A stretch of DNA of 64,000 nucleotides from Arthrobacter silviterrae (lineage in GTDB: Bacteria > Actinomycetota > Actinomycetes > Actinomycetales > Micrococcaceae). Position numbers and translations under genes: made by a program. Below the pieces are notes generated by a model, which saw only the letters and a program-made list of their open reading frames with translations, was not told where the DNA came from and searched no databases. Within the stretch, counting starts at the first letter, position 1; each line of letters begins with the position of its first letter. The stretch spans positions 62,001 to 126,000 of the forward strand of contig NZ_JAAKZI010000006.1 of the NCBI RefSeq assembly GCF_011045165.1, read 5' to 3'. Shown here in pieces: positions 26,999 to 34,633 of this stretch.

Positions 26999-27802
26999 CT
27001 ACAACCCCGTCCGTTCAAACACCCACGGCAGCTTCGTCATGGTCAGCCGGTGGCGCGCACCGTCCGGACCCGCCCCCGCAGCATCCGGGTAGTCCTCGTC
27101 CCCGGCCCACACCACACCGGACGGGGCCCCAGGCGCGGCGACGCCGCCGTCGCCCGTTGCTGACGGCACGCCGGGAGACATGGCGGGCGGCAGCAGGTGG
27201 CTGTTGTAGGAAAATGGGGTGGCGGCCGTGGCGGCCTCGAGTGCCTGGCCTACCGTGGCCCAGCCAGCCAACTGGTGCAGCGTCACCCAGGTGGGAGGCA
27301 CCAGCTGCATCTCGCCGCGCGCATGCCTGGCAAGTGCCGCCGCCGGCGCAAGCCAGGCATGGTCGACATGCTCCCCCGGGTTCAGGCGGACCTGCGCGGA
27401 CGGAGCCTCCGCGAGAAAGAACCAGGTGCGGTAACGGCGCGGCAGCCGCTGCATGGGAGTCCACTGGGACAGCGGCACCAAGCTGTCGCTGCGCAACAGC
27501 TGCCCCGTTTCCTCCAGGACCTCACGCAGCCCGGCCGTGCGCGCCGCCGCGTCCGCAGCCTGGATTGCGGACAGCCGGCCGCCGGGCAGCCGGCCGCCGG
27601 TCAGTGGCGTTCCGCCGGGCCCCTGACGATCCGCCGGATCCACCTTCCCGCCGGGAAACACCCATGCCCCTGCGAAGGAGCGGCTGGTGCCGGGCCGCTC
27701 CAGCATCAGCACCTCAAGGCCTGCGGCTCCGTCGCGCAGCAGCACCACAGTGCAGGCATCCTCCAGCGGCGCCAGCGGCGGCAGCGGTTCGCGTGTGTCC
27801 AT
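26999..27802 (-). CDS. NUDIX hydrolase (NUDT19-like layout)
   Basis: 267 residues. The Nudix box is split: GAWVFPGGKVDPAD is followed by a roughly 30-residue insertion and then AARTAGLREVLEETGQLL, which carries the metal-binding REVLEETG. A similar split box is known in NUDT7/NUDT19-type CoA diphosphatases, so the substrate may be a CoA derivative or other nucleoside diphosphate (inference). WFFLAEAPSAQVRLNPGEHVDHAWLAPAAAL fits the fold. The ATG at 27802 is preceded by TAGGCT ending 6 bases upstream. The C-terminal 60 residues (GVPSATGDGGVAAPGAPSG...) are low-complexity. Confidence 0.88.
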   Translation of the reverse strand: MDTREPLPPLAPLEDACTVVLLRDGAAGLEVLMLERPGTSRSFAGAWVFPGGKVDPADRQGPGGTPLTGGRLPGGRLSAIQAADAAARTAGLREVLEETGQLLRSDSLVPLSQWTPMQRLPRRYRTWFFLAEAPSAQVRLNPGEHVDHAWLAPAAALARHARGEMQLVPPTWVTLHQLAGWATVGQALEAATAATPFSYNSHLLPPAMSPGVPSATGDGGVAAPGAPSGVVWAGDEDYPDAAGAGPDGARHRLTMTKLPWVFERTGL

Positions 27803-27885
27803 GGGGCCAGCCTACCCGCGCCGGGACTCACCGACGGGCCCCTCACGGCCAGGCAAAAGCCAGTCCGGAAATGGTTGTTGCCAAC

Positions 27886-27905
27886 GACTATACACGCGAG
27901 TAGTC
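27886..27905. promoter_or_regulatory. Probable TetR autoregulatory operator
   Basis: GACTA at 27886-27890 and TAGTC at 27901-27905 form a dyad around ten bases. The right arm lies inside TAGTCT (27901-27906), which ends 7 bases before the tetR ATG at 27914 and is the likely -10. A repressor bound here would block its own promoter and the exporter operon behind it. Confidence 0.5.
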
Positions 27906-27913
27906 TGCTATTC

Positions 27914-28588
27914 ATGAGTACAGCACAGGAGGACCTGACCGGCCGGGCAAGGCTGCGAGACGCCGCCATTGAGGGCTTTGCCGCGCACGGCTTTGACGAA
28001 TCGCTGCGCGCCATTGCGGCCCGGGCGGGCGTCAGCGCGGGGCTGGTCCGCCACCACTTCGGTTCAAAGGAGGAACTGCGCGCCGAGTGCGACGCCACTG
28101 TCCTGGAACGTTACCGCATCATGAAGGAGGACAGCATTAATGTGCCCGCCACGCGCGTGTTTGCCCAGCTGCCGTCCTCCCATGAGGGCGGGCTGCTGAT
28201 GGTCTACATATTGCGCAGCGTCCAGGACGGCAGCGCGGCAGGGCGCACGTTCATCGAAAACATGGTGGCCGAGGCTGCGGCCTTCACGGCGGACGCCGTG
28301 GCGCGGGGCCTGGTGGTCCCCAGCCGCGATGAGGCCGCCCGGGCGCGCTACATGGTGCAGCAGTCGATCGGCAGCATGCTGGTGAACTTGGCCATGCGCC
28401 CCGACGTGCGCCTGGACGATTTCCCCGCTGTCATGGAGCAGTACATGGCCGAGACCATGCTCCCAACCCTGGAGCTGTACACAGAGGGCGTTTTCACCGA
28501 CAGCAGCTACCTGGACCAGTACCTGTCCTTCCGGGCCGCCAACACCAACCCGCCCGCGGGCCGCGCGGGAGAACCTTTAGCAAGGTAA
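27914..28588 (+). CDS. TetR-family transcriptional regulator of the adjacent ABC exporter
   Basis: 224 residues. The N-terminal HTH (RARLRDAAIEGFAAHGFDESLRAIAARAGVSAGLVRHHFGSKEELRAECD) is typical of TetR, followed by a helical ligand domain (MVAEAAAFTADAVARGLVVPSRDEAARARYMVQQSIGSMLVNLAMRP). It is the first gene of a three-gene run with an ABC ATPase 9 bp downstream and a permease. It probably represses the exporter and is induced by the exported compound (inference). The start has a -10-like TAGTCT 7 bases upstream and no ribosome site, suggesting a leaderless message. Confidence 0.9.
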   Translation: MSTAQEDLTGRARLRDAAIEGFAAHGFDESLRAIAARAGVSAGLVRHHFGSKEELRAECDATVLERYRIMKEDSINVPATRVFAQLPSSHEGGLLMVYILRSVQDGSAAGRTFIENMVAEAAAFTADAVARGLVVPSRDEAARARYMVQQSIGSMLVNLAMRPDVRLDDFPAVMEQYMAETMLPTLELYTEGVFTDSSYLDQYLSFRAANTNPPAGRAGEPLAR

Positions 28589-28597
28589 GGAAACACC

Positions 28598-29560
28598 ATG
28601 TCCCCAAACATTCCGGCCGTTGAGGTCACGGGACTGCGCAAGCGGTTCGGGACGACCACGGCATTGGCAGGCCTGGACCTGCAGGTTGAGCAGGGCACCG
28701 TTGCGGGCTTCCTGGGCCCCAACGGTTCAGGAAAGTCCACCACCATCCGCATCCTGCTCGGCCTGTTGCGGGCCGACGGGGGAAGCGCCACTCTCCTGGG
28801 CGGCGTTCCCTGGCGCGACGCCGTCGAGCTTCACCGGCGCATCGCGTACGTTCCGGGGGACGTCAGCCTGTGGCCCAACCTCACCGGCGGCCAGGCCATC
28901 GACATCCTCGCCCGGTTGCGCGGCGGCGTGGACACGGCCCAGCGCGACGAACTGCTGGCCCGGTTTGAGCTGGACCCGAGCAAGAAGGCTCGCAGCTATT
29001 CCAAGGGCAACCGGCAGAAGGTGGCGCTGGTGGCGGGCCTGGCCTCAAGCGCCGAGCTGCTGATCCTGGATGAGCCGACGTCGGGCCTGGACCCGCTCAT
29101 GGAACAGGTGTTCACCGACTGCATCAGGGAGGTCAAGGGGCAGGGCCGCAGCGTGCTGCTCTCCAGCCACATTTTCGCCGAAGTGGAAAAGCTCTGCGAC
29201 ACGGTGACGATCATCCGGGACGGCCGGACGGTTGAGGCGGGCCGGCTGGACGAACTCCGCCACCTGCACCGCACCACCGTTTCGGTAACCCTTGACCGCG
29301 AAGCGACCGTACTGGCCGGCGTGCCCGGCATCAACGACCTTGCCGCGGACGGCAACAGGGCCACTTTCACCGTGGGCGAGGAAGCCCTGGGCGGCGTCCT
29401 GGCCGCCATCGCAGCCTACGCGCCGCGCACCCTGGTCTCCAGCCCGCCATCCCTTGAGGAACTGTTCCTGCGCCACTACGGCGCCGCCGGGGCCCCTGCC
29501 GCAGCGGGCAAGGGCTCCGGGACTGGCACGACGGCGGCGCAGACGGCGGGTGCGCGATGA
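28598..29560 (+). CDS. ABC transporter ATP-binding protein (antibiotic-type exporter)
   Basis: 320 residues. One nucleotide-binding domain: Walker A GFLGPNGSGKSTTIRILLGLL, signature SYSKGNRQKVALVAGLA (SKGNRQK in place of LSGGQ, as in DrrA/TnrB2-like exporters), Walker B LLILDEPTSGLDPLMEQ and H-loop LLSSHIFAEVEKLCD. The C-terminal 80 residues are the usual regulatory extension, ending in a Gly/Ala/Thr tail. AAGGAAAC ribosome site. Its stop overlaps the permease start (ATGA), so the two are translationally coupled. Confidence 0.93.
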   Translation: MSPNIPAVEVTGLRKRFGTTTALAGLDLQVEQGTVAGFLGPNGSGKSTTIRILLGLLRADGGSATLLGGVPWRDAVELHRRIAYVPGDVSLWPNLTGGQAIDILARLRGGVDTAQRDELLARFELDPSKKARSYSKGNRQKVALVAGLASSAELLILDEPTSGLDPLMEQVFTDCIREVKGQGRSVLLSSHIFAEVEKLCDTVTIIRDGRTVEAGRLDELRHLHRTTVSVTLDREATVLAGVPGINDLAADGNRATFTVGEEALGGVLAAIAAYAPRTLVSSPPSLEELFLRHYGAAGAPAAAGKGSGTGTTAAQTAGAR

Positions 29561-31194
29561 GCATCGCAGCCCCCCGCCTGCACGTTGCGGCGGCGCCGGC
29601 GGCCATGTCAACGCTGGCCGGCTTCGGCCTGTCCGTGAGGTTCATCCTGCGCCGCAACTGGCTGCGCCTGGTGATTTGGGCGGCTGTCCTGGCCATGATG
29701 ATCCCCATCGTCTACACGTCCCAGCAGGCCACCTTTCCCACCCAGGCGGCCCGCGACGCCTACGCCAATGTGGCCAACACCCCCGCCATTGCGGCCATGA
29801 CGGGCCTGCCCTATGCGGCCGGCAGCCTGGGCGGCATTCTGGTCATCAAGATTTGGATGACGCTCGCCGTCGCCCTGGGGTTTGCCTCCATCTTCCTGGT
29901 GACCCGCAACGGCCGCGCCGATGAGGAGGCAGGGCGCACCGAGCTGCTGCGCGGCTCCGCCCTGGGACGGCATGCCTTCAGCCTGGCCAACTACACCGTT
30001 GCCGGCAGCCTCAGCGTTGTGACAGGCCTGCTGATTTCACTGTTGGCCCTTTCGGACAAGCTGCCTGCGGCGGGGTCGTGGGTGCTGGGCGGCTCGGTCG
30101 CCGGCGTCGGGCTGGCGTTTGTGGGGGTCTCCGCGCTCTGCGGGCAGCTGGCTTCCACCAGCCGCGGCGCCAACTCCCTGGGCGTGGCGGTGCTTGCCGT
30201 GTTCTATCTCATCCGGGCCGTTGCCGACGTGGATGCCCATGACACCAACGTCACGGCACTGAGCTGGTTCTCGCCGATCGGCTGGGGGCAGAACATGCGT
30301 TCCTACGCCCAGGACACGTGGTGGCCTTTCCTGGCACTGCTGGCCCTCGCCGCCGCCGCGTGCATCCTGGCCCTGCGCATTGAAACCCGCCGCGACTTGG
30401 GCATGGGATTGCTGCCGGCACGCCCGGGGCCGGCCCGTGCCACCGCGTTCCTGGCCTCCCCCCTGGGCCTGTCCCTGAGGCTGCAGCGGGCCACGCTCAT
30501 TTCCTGGCTGTTCGGCGCCATTGTGGCCGGCCTGTTCTTTGGCAGCGTGGCGAAGGCCATGACCAGCGTCCTGGACCCGTCAAACACCGTTGCCAAGGCC
30601 TTCCTGGGCGGATCCCACGACATGCTCAACGGCATCCTGGGCACCTTCGTGCTGTTCACAGGCATGCTGGCTGGCGCGTTTGCCCTGCAGAGCCTCTCCG
30701 GCGCCCGCGCCGAGGAATCCGGCGGGCGGCTCGAATCCCAGCTCGCCGGATCGCTGGCGCGGACCCGGTGGCTCGGCGCCCACATCGCCGTGGCCGCGGC
30801 AGGCTCCGCACTGATGCTGCTGCTGGGCGGCTGGCTCACGGGCGTCTCCTCCAACGGGGCGGCAAGCGGTTCCGCCATGGCATGGGCCGCGTTTGCCTAC
30901 TGGCCCGCCGTGCTGCTGATGATGGGCGCCATGCTGTTCCTGCACGGGTTCCTGCCGCGGCAAAGCGTCAGCCTGAGCTGGGCAATTTACGGCGTTTCGG
31001 TGGTGGTGGCAATGTTCGGGCCCCTGTTTTCACTGTCCGAAAGCGCCATCAAGGCCACCCCGTTTGGGGCTGTTCCGAGGATGCCGGCCGTTGACTTTTC
31101 GCTGCCGCCCGTCCTGGTGCTGACGGCCATTGCCGTGGGCCTTGGGGCCCTGGGCGTTTGGCGATTCCGCACCCGCGACATCATCCCGGAGTAG
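29557..31194 (+). CDS. ABC-2-type exporter permease (polyketide antibiotic exporter-like)
   Basis: 545 residues with about 12 hydrophobic segments in two halves (first FILRRNWLRLVIWAAVLAMMIPIVY, second LSLRLQRATLISWLFGAIVAGLFFGSVAKAM). This matches the large permeases that pair with a single ATPase for export of antibiotics such as tetronasin. A loop GRADEEAGRTELLRGSALGR in the first half, with the counterpart GARAEESGGRLESQLAGSLAR in the second, is a family mark. The start overlaps the ATPase stop by 4 bp. Confidence 0.9.
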   Translation: MSIAAPRLHVAAAPAAMSTLAGFGLSVRFILRRNWLRLVIWAAVLAMMIPIVYTSQQATFPTQAARDAYANVANTPAIAAMTGLPYAAGSLGGILVIKIWMTLAVALGFASIFLVTRNGRADEEAGRTELLRGSALGRHAFSLANYTVAGSLSVVTGLLISLLALSDKLPAAGSWVLGGSVAGVGLAFVGVSALCGQLASTSRGANSLGVAVLAVFYLIRAVADVDAHDTNVTALSWFSPIGWGQNMRSYAQDTWWPFLALLALAAAACILALRIETRRDLGMGLLPARPGPARATAFLASPLGLSLRLQRATLISWLFGAIVAGLFFGSVAKAMTSVLDPSNTVAKAFLGGSHDMLNGILGTFVLFTGMLAGAFALQSLSGARAEESGGRLESQLAGSLARTRWLGAHIAVAAAGSALMLLLGGWLTGVSSNGAASGSAMAWAAFAYWPAVLLMMGAMLFLHGFLPRQSVSLSWAIYGVSVVVAMFGPLFSLSESAIKATPFGAVPRMPAVDFSLPPVLVLTAIAVGLGALGVWRFRTRDIIPE

Positions 31195-31240
31195 CCTGAG
31201 AGAAGGAGTGAATCCAAGAAGAATCCGAAAGGGAGCAGTC

Positions 31241-31705
31241 GTGGAAGACGCAACGCTGGGCAAGGCACTGGAGATTGAACACCGGGACATTGACGGCGGC
31301 ATCGAGGCGTATCTGGCCAGCCTGGGCGGCACGGCAGACCCTGCGCCGCTCCGGGCCGCGCTGGCCGGGCTGCGGCGGCACATCTACCTTGAAGAGCAGT
31401 TCCTGTTCCCGCCGCTGAAGGCCGCCGGGCTCATGGGTCCCATTTTCGTCATGCTGCGCGAGCACGGGGAACTCTGGCGTTCCATGGACGCCGTGGAAGC
31501 ACTGCTGGCTGCGGCGGCAGACACAGCGGCAGTGCGGGATGCCTGCACGGGGCTGCTGGCATTGCTCGACGCCCACAATTCCAAGGAAGAGCCCATCATC
31601 TACACCCAGGCGGACCAGCTCCTGGACGGAGCCGCCAGCACCGAGCTGCTGGACTTTCTCGAGGGCGGCACCACCCCGGACGGCTGGGTGGCCAGCGCCG
31701 CGTAG
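31241..31705 (+). CDS. Hemerythrin HHE-domain protein
   Basis: 154 residues, four-helix bundle. Diiron-type ligands are visible: H14 (EIEHRDID), H47 and E51 (LRRHIYLEEQFLFPPL), H75 (LREHGELW), H112 and E116 (LDAHNSKEEPIIY). Members bind O2 or NO or serve in stress repair; no specific role can be given. The GTG at 31241 follows GGGAG. It starts 46 bp after the permease stop and may be read through from the exporter operon. Confidence 0.88.
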   Translation: MEDATLGKALEIEHRDIDGGIEAYLASLGGTADPAPLRAALAGLRRHIYLEEQFLFPPLKAAGLMGPIFVMLREHGELWRSMDAVEALLAAAADTAAVRDACTGLLALLDAHNSKEEPIIYTQADQLLDGAASTELLDFLEGGTTPDGWVASAA

Positions 31706-31748
31706 CCCCCCTCTGGCGCCACCGCGCGAATCGTGTGAAAGTGTCACC

Positions 31749-32489
31749 ATGGGAACCATGATTAGCTTCACCGCAGCCGGTGAAACCATCCAGGCCTATC
31801 AGGCCGAAGCTGTCGGGCCTCTGCGCGGCGCCGTGGTGGTCATCCACGAAATCTGGGGACTGACCGGGCACATCAAAAATGTGGCCGACAGGTTCGCCGC
31901 CGAGGGGTACCTGGCCCTGGCCCCTGACTTGATGGGGCTCGCCGGGCTGGATGCAACGTTGCTGGCCGAGCTGGGCGCGGACAGGAGCGATCCGGCCAAG
32001 CGGACGGCCGTCCAGCCCAAGATCAGGGCGGCCACCGGGCCCCTGCGCGACCCCGGAAAGGCCGCGCGAATCCAGGCGGGCGTCGCTGCCGCTTTCCACC
32101 ACCTCGACGACGGCGTTGGGCAGGCCGTGAGAACCGCCGTCGTCGGTTACTGCTTTGGCGGAACATATGCGTTTGCGCTGGCGGTGTCCGAACCCGGGCT
32201 CGCGGCAGCAGTGCCGTTTTACGGCCAGGCGAACTACACCGTGGCGGAGCTGGCCGGGGTGAAGAGCCCCATTTTGGCGTTTTACGGCGAGGAGGACACT
32301 GCGCTGACGGACACGCTGCCGGAATTGATTTCACGCATGCGTGAGGCCGGGGTGGATTTCCGGTACACGGTCTTTTCCGGTGCCGGGCACGCGTTTTTCA
32401 ATGACAGCAACCCTGTTGCCTACCGGCCGGAAGCTGCCCGGATTGCCTGGACGGAGACGCTGGAGTTCCTCGCCGAGCAATTGGGGTGA
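31749..32489 (+). CDS. Dienelactone hydrolase family protein
   Basis: 246 residues, alpha/beta-hydrolase fold. The nucleophile elbow is VVGYCFGG (C135), the oxyanion region VVVIHEIWGLTGHIKNVADRFA, the acid AFYGEEDTALTD and the histidine FSGAGHAFFND, which together give the Cys-Asp/Glu-His triad of DLH proteins. Natural substrate unknown; no catechol-degradation genes are nearby. ATG at 31749; a second ATG three codons later (31758) is possible. Convergent with the pbp gene, 34 bp between stops. Confidence 0.88.
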   Translation: MGTMISFTAAGETIQAYQAEAVGPLRGAVVVIHEIWGLTGHIKNVADRFAAEGYLALAPDLMGLAGLDATLLAELGADRSDPAKRTAVQPKIRAATGPLRDPGKAARIQAGVAAAFHHLDDGVGQAVRTAVVGYCFGGTYAFALAVSEPGLAAAVPFYGQANYTVAELAGVKSPILAFYGEEDTALTDTLPELISRMREAGVDFRYTVFSGAGHAFFNDSNPVAYRPEAARIAWTETLEFLAEQLG

Positions 32490-32523
32490 GCCACAGCCGG
32501 GACCCAGCTGGTGCAGACGCAAT

Positions 32524-34482
32524 TCAGTTGCCGGCTGCTGCCTGCAACATTTTCCGCGCGATCGGACCGGCCGTGACCGCCCCGAGGTCCCCGTCCTCCA
32601 CAAACACCGCCACGGCCACGTCGCCCTGGGCCGCAATGACCCAGGAATGCGTGTGCGGCGGCGTCGCGGTGCCAAACTCCGCGGTGCCCGTCTTGCCTAT
32701 GGCGGGGGCGCCCGGCAAGTCAGCGAGGACGCCCAGGTAGCCGTCGGTCACCACGGAACGCATCATGGTGCGCAGGCCGTCTGCTTCCTTGGCGGTCAAC
32801 GCGGAGCCTCCCACCTGGCCCGCCTTGCCGTCGTGGCCCTCAATCAGCTCGGGAACCACCACCGAACCCTTGACCACCGTGGCCATCATGGTGGCGAGGT
32901 CCAGCGGGGACACCAGCACCTTGCCCTGCCCGATCATGGAGGCGGCGTGCTCGGTGCCGGCTGAATCGCGCGGCACGGAACCGGTGAACGCGTCTATGCC
33001 AAGATTGTTGGTCATGCCAATGCCCAGGGCACCGGCGGCGTCCGCCAGCTTGGCCTGGGACAATTTTTCAAATTGCGACACAAACGCCGTGTTGCAGGAG
33101 TGGGCAATGGCAACTGTCATGGACACCTGGCCCGTGGCCTCCGCCGCATAACCGGGCGCGTTGAGGAATTTCTTGCCGTCCGCCGTGAATTCCGGCGTGC
33201 AGCTGAGCGTGGAGGCCGGCGTCATGCCTTCGCGGAACAGCCCCAGCGAGGTGGCGATTTTGAACGTGGAACCGGGCGCATACTGGCCAAGGAAGGCCGT
33301 GTTGTAGCCGTTGCTGTCGGGTCCGTTGGCGGCAGCCAGGATGGCGCCCGTGGAGGGCTTGATGACCACCACGGAGCTTGGCGTCTTGACGTCGGTGAGC
33401 GCACTTTCAGCATCAGTTTGCAGCTTTTGGACCAGCGTGGTCTTGACGTCCTTGCCGTCCACGGGGGCTGCGCTGAAGAGGATTTTCGCAGCTTGGCTGT
33501 TCGCGGCGGCGGGTGCCGGTGTACTCCCGTCCGTGGCCGTGGCAGTTGCCCCGGCGGAGGGCAGGGCGGCCGGCACGGCCTCCACGGTGACGCCCGGCGT
33601 TCCTTCCAACTGGGCACCCTGGGACGCCTGCAGGCCGCTGCCGCCCACTATTTCCCCGGCCACCACCTGGCCCTTGGAGTTGGCAATGTCCTCGGCCGTG
33701 GCCTGGTGCACGGAGCCCAGGATGGCCTGCGCAAAGGTGCGGGTGGGTGCCAGCGGCAGCGTCCCCGGCACGGCCAGGAACCCCTGGACCGCCTTCAGCT
33801 GCCCTGGCGGCAGTGCGGCGAAAGCGTCATCGCGCAGCGTGATTGCGTCCACAAAGGCCACGGGGCCGTAGGCCTTGACCTTGGCCACGTAGGCGGCCGG
33901 GTCAATGCCAACCACGGCGGCCAGGGCTTTCGCACCCGCCTCGGCCTGCGCCTCGTCCAGGCCGTCCTTGTTGATCCCGACGGTTTGGACAGGCCGTTCC
34001 TTGACGATGGCCTGTCCGGCCGAGTCCAGGATGGAGGCCCGCTGCGGGTACGTGGTGGAGATCTTTAGGCCCTCGCCGGGCAGCAGCCTTGGCTCCACCA
34101 TGGCCGGCGTCCAGGTGATGGTCCATCCCGTGCCGTTGCGCTTCATGTCCGCCCCGGTTGCATACGTCCACGGCTTGGCCTGCTTGGGGAGGGACCAGGA
34201 GTAGTTCAGCGACACCCGGGCCGTGTCCTTCTCCCCCAGGGCCACTTGGGCAACGCTGACCTTGGGCCACACCGGGTCGATCCCCTTTGCCAGGGCGGCC
34301 AGCTCCTTTTGGACCTCGGCGGCCGGCTTGTCAAACGCCACGGCACCGACGGTGTGGCTGGTCAGGGCGGCTGCAAGCGCTGTGGCCGCTGCCGTCCCGT
34401 CGTCCTTGGGCGGGGAGCATGCAACCACGGCCGACAGGACCAGGCCAAACGAAAGCGCAAGGGCGCAAGCGCGACGAATCAT
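32524..34482 (-). CDS. Penicillin-binding lipoprotein (transpeptidase with MecA_N-type domain)
   Basis: 652 residues. MIRRACALALSFGLVLSAVVACSPP is a lipoprotein signal (VAC lipobox). An NTF2-like MecA_N domain (about 30-140) is followed by the PBP dimerisation domain (TTYPQRASILDSAGQAIVKERPV) and a C-terminal transpeptidase domain. The latter has SxxK GSTFK, SxN SCN (AIAHSCNTAFV) and KTG in AIGKTGTAEFG. It cross-links cell-wall peptidoglycan outside the membrane. The MecA_N-type layout is shared with low-affinity class B PBPs, so reduced beta-lactam sensitivity is possible but not shown. ATG at 34482 has GAGGAAA upstream; a TTG four codons earlier is less likely. Confidence 0.92.
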   Translation of the reverse strand: MIRRACALALSFGLVLSAVVACSPPKDDGTAAATALAAALTSHTVGAVAFDKPAAEVQKELAALAKGIDPVWPKVSVAQVALGEKDTARVSLNYSWSLPKQAKPWTYATGADMKRNGTGWTITWTPAMVEPRLLPGEGLKISTTYPQRASILDSAGQAIVKERPVQTVGINKDGLDEAQAEAGAKALAAVVGIDPAAYVAKVKAYGPVAFVDAITLRDDAFAALPPGQLKAVQGFLAVPGTLPLAPTRTFAQAILGSVHQATAEDIANSKGQVVAGEIVGGSGLQASQGAQLEGTPGVTVEAVPAALPSAGATATATDGSTPAPAAANSQAAKILFSAAPVDGKDVKTTLVQKLQTDAESALTDVKTPSSVVVIKPSTGAILAAANGPDSNGYNTAFLGQYAPGSTFKIATSLGLFREGMTPASTLSCTPEFTADGKKFLNAPGYAAEATGQVSMTVAIAHSCNTAFVSQFEKLSQAKLADAAGALGIGMTNNLGIDAFTGSVPRDSAGTEHAASMIGQGKVLVSPLDLATMMATVVKGSVVVPELIEGHDGKAGQVGGSALTAKEADGLRTMMRSVVTDGYLGVLADLPGAPAIGKTGTAEFGTATPPHTHSWVIAAQGDVAVAVFVEDGDLGAVTAGPIARKMLQAAAGN

Positions 34483-34569
34483 GGATTTCCTCAAGGTAGA
34501 TGTTTGACCAGCCTAGCCACTGTGCCTTGACAAGGCTGTCATCGACGCGGGGCGGGCACCAAACCGGCG

Positions 34570-34614
34570 GGTGCCGCCGTCGTGCCTTGGTTTTCAGGGC
34601 TCGACGGCGGCACC
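34570..34614. terminator. Hairpin downstream of the GH84 gene
   Basis: Arms 34570-34586 and 34598-34614 pair over 17 bp with one mismatch around an 11-base loop. It lies 20 bp after the GH84 stop (minus strand) and 88 bp before the pbp start, and is a likely terminator. Its arm shares the core TGCCGCCGTCGTGC with the hairpin at 42546-42597. Confidence 0.6.
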
Positions 34615-34633
34615 GGCCGCGCGCTGGAGGGCG

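Noticed and set aside
27540-27660. Frameshift or foreign insertion in the Nudix box
   Set aside because: A split Nudix box with a long loop is a known layout of NUDT7/NUDT19-type enzymes, and the frame is continuous.
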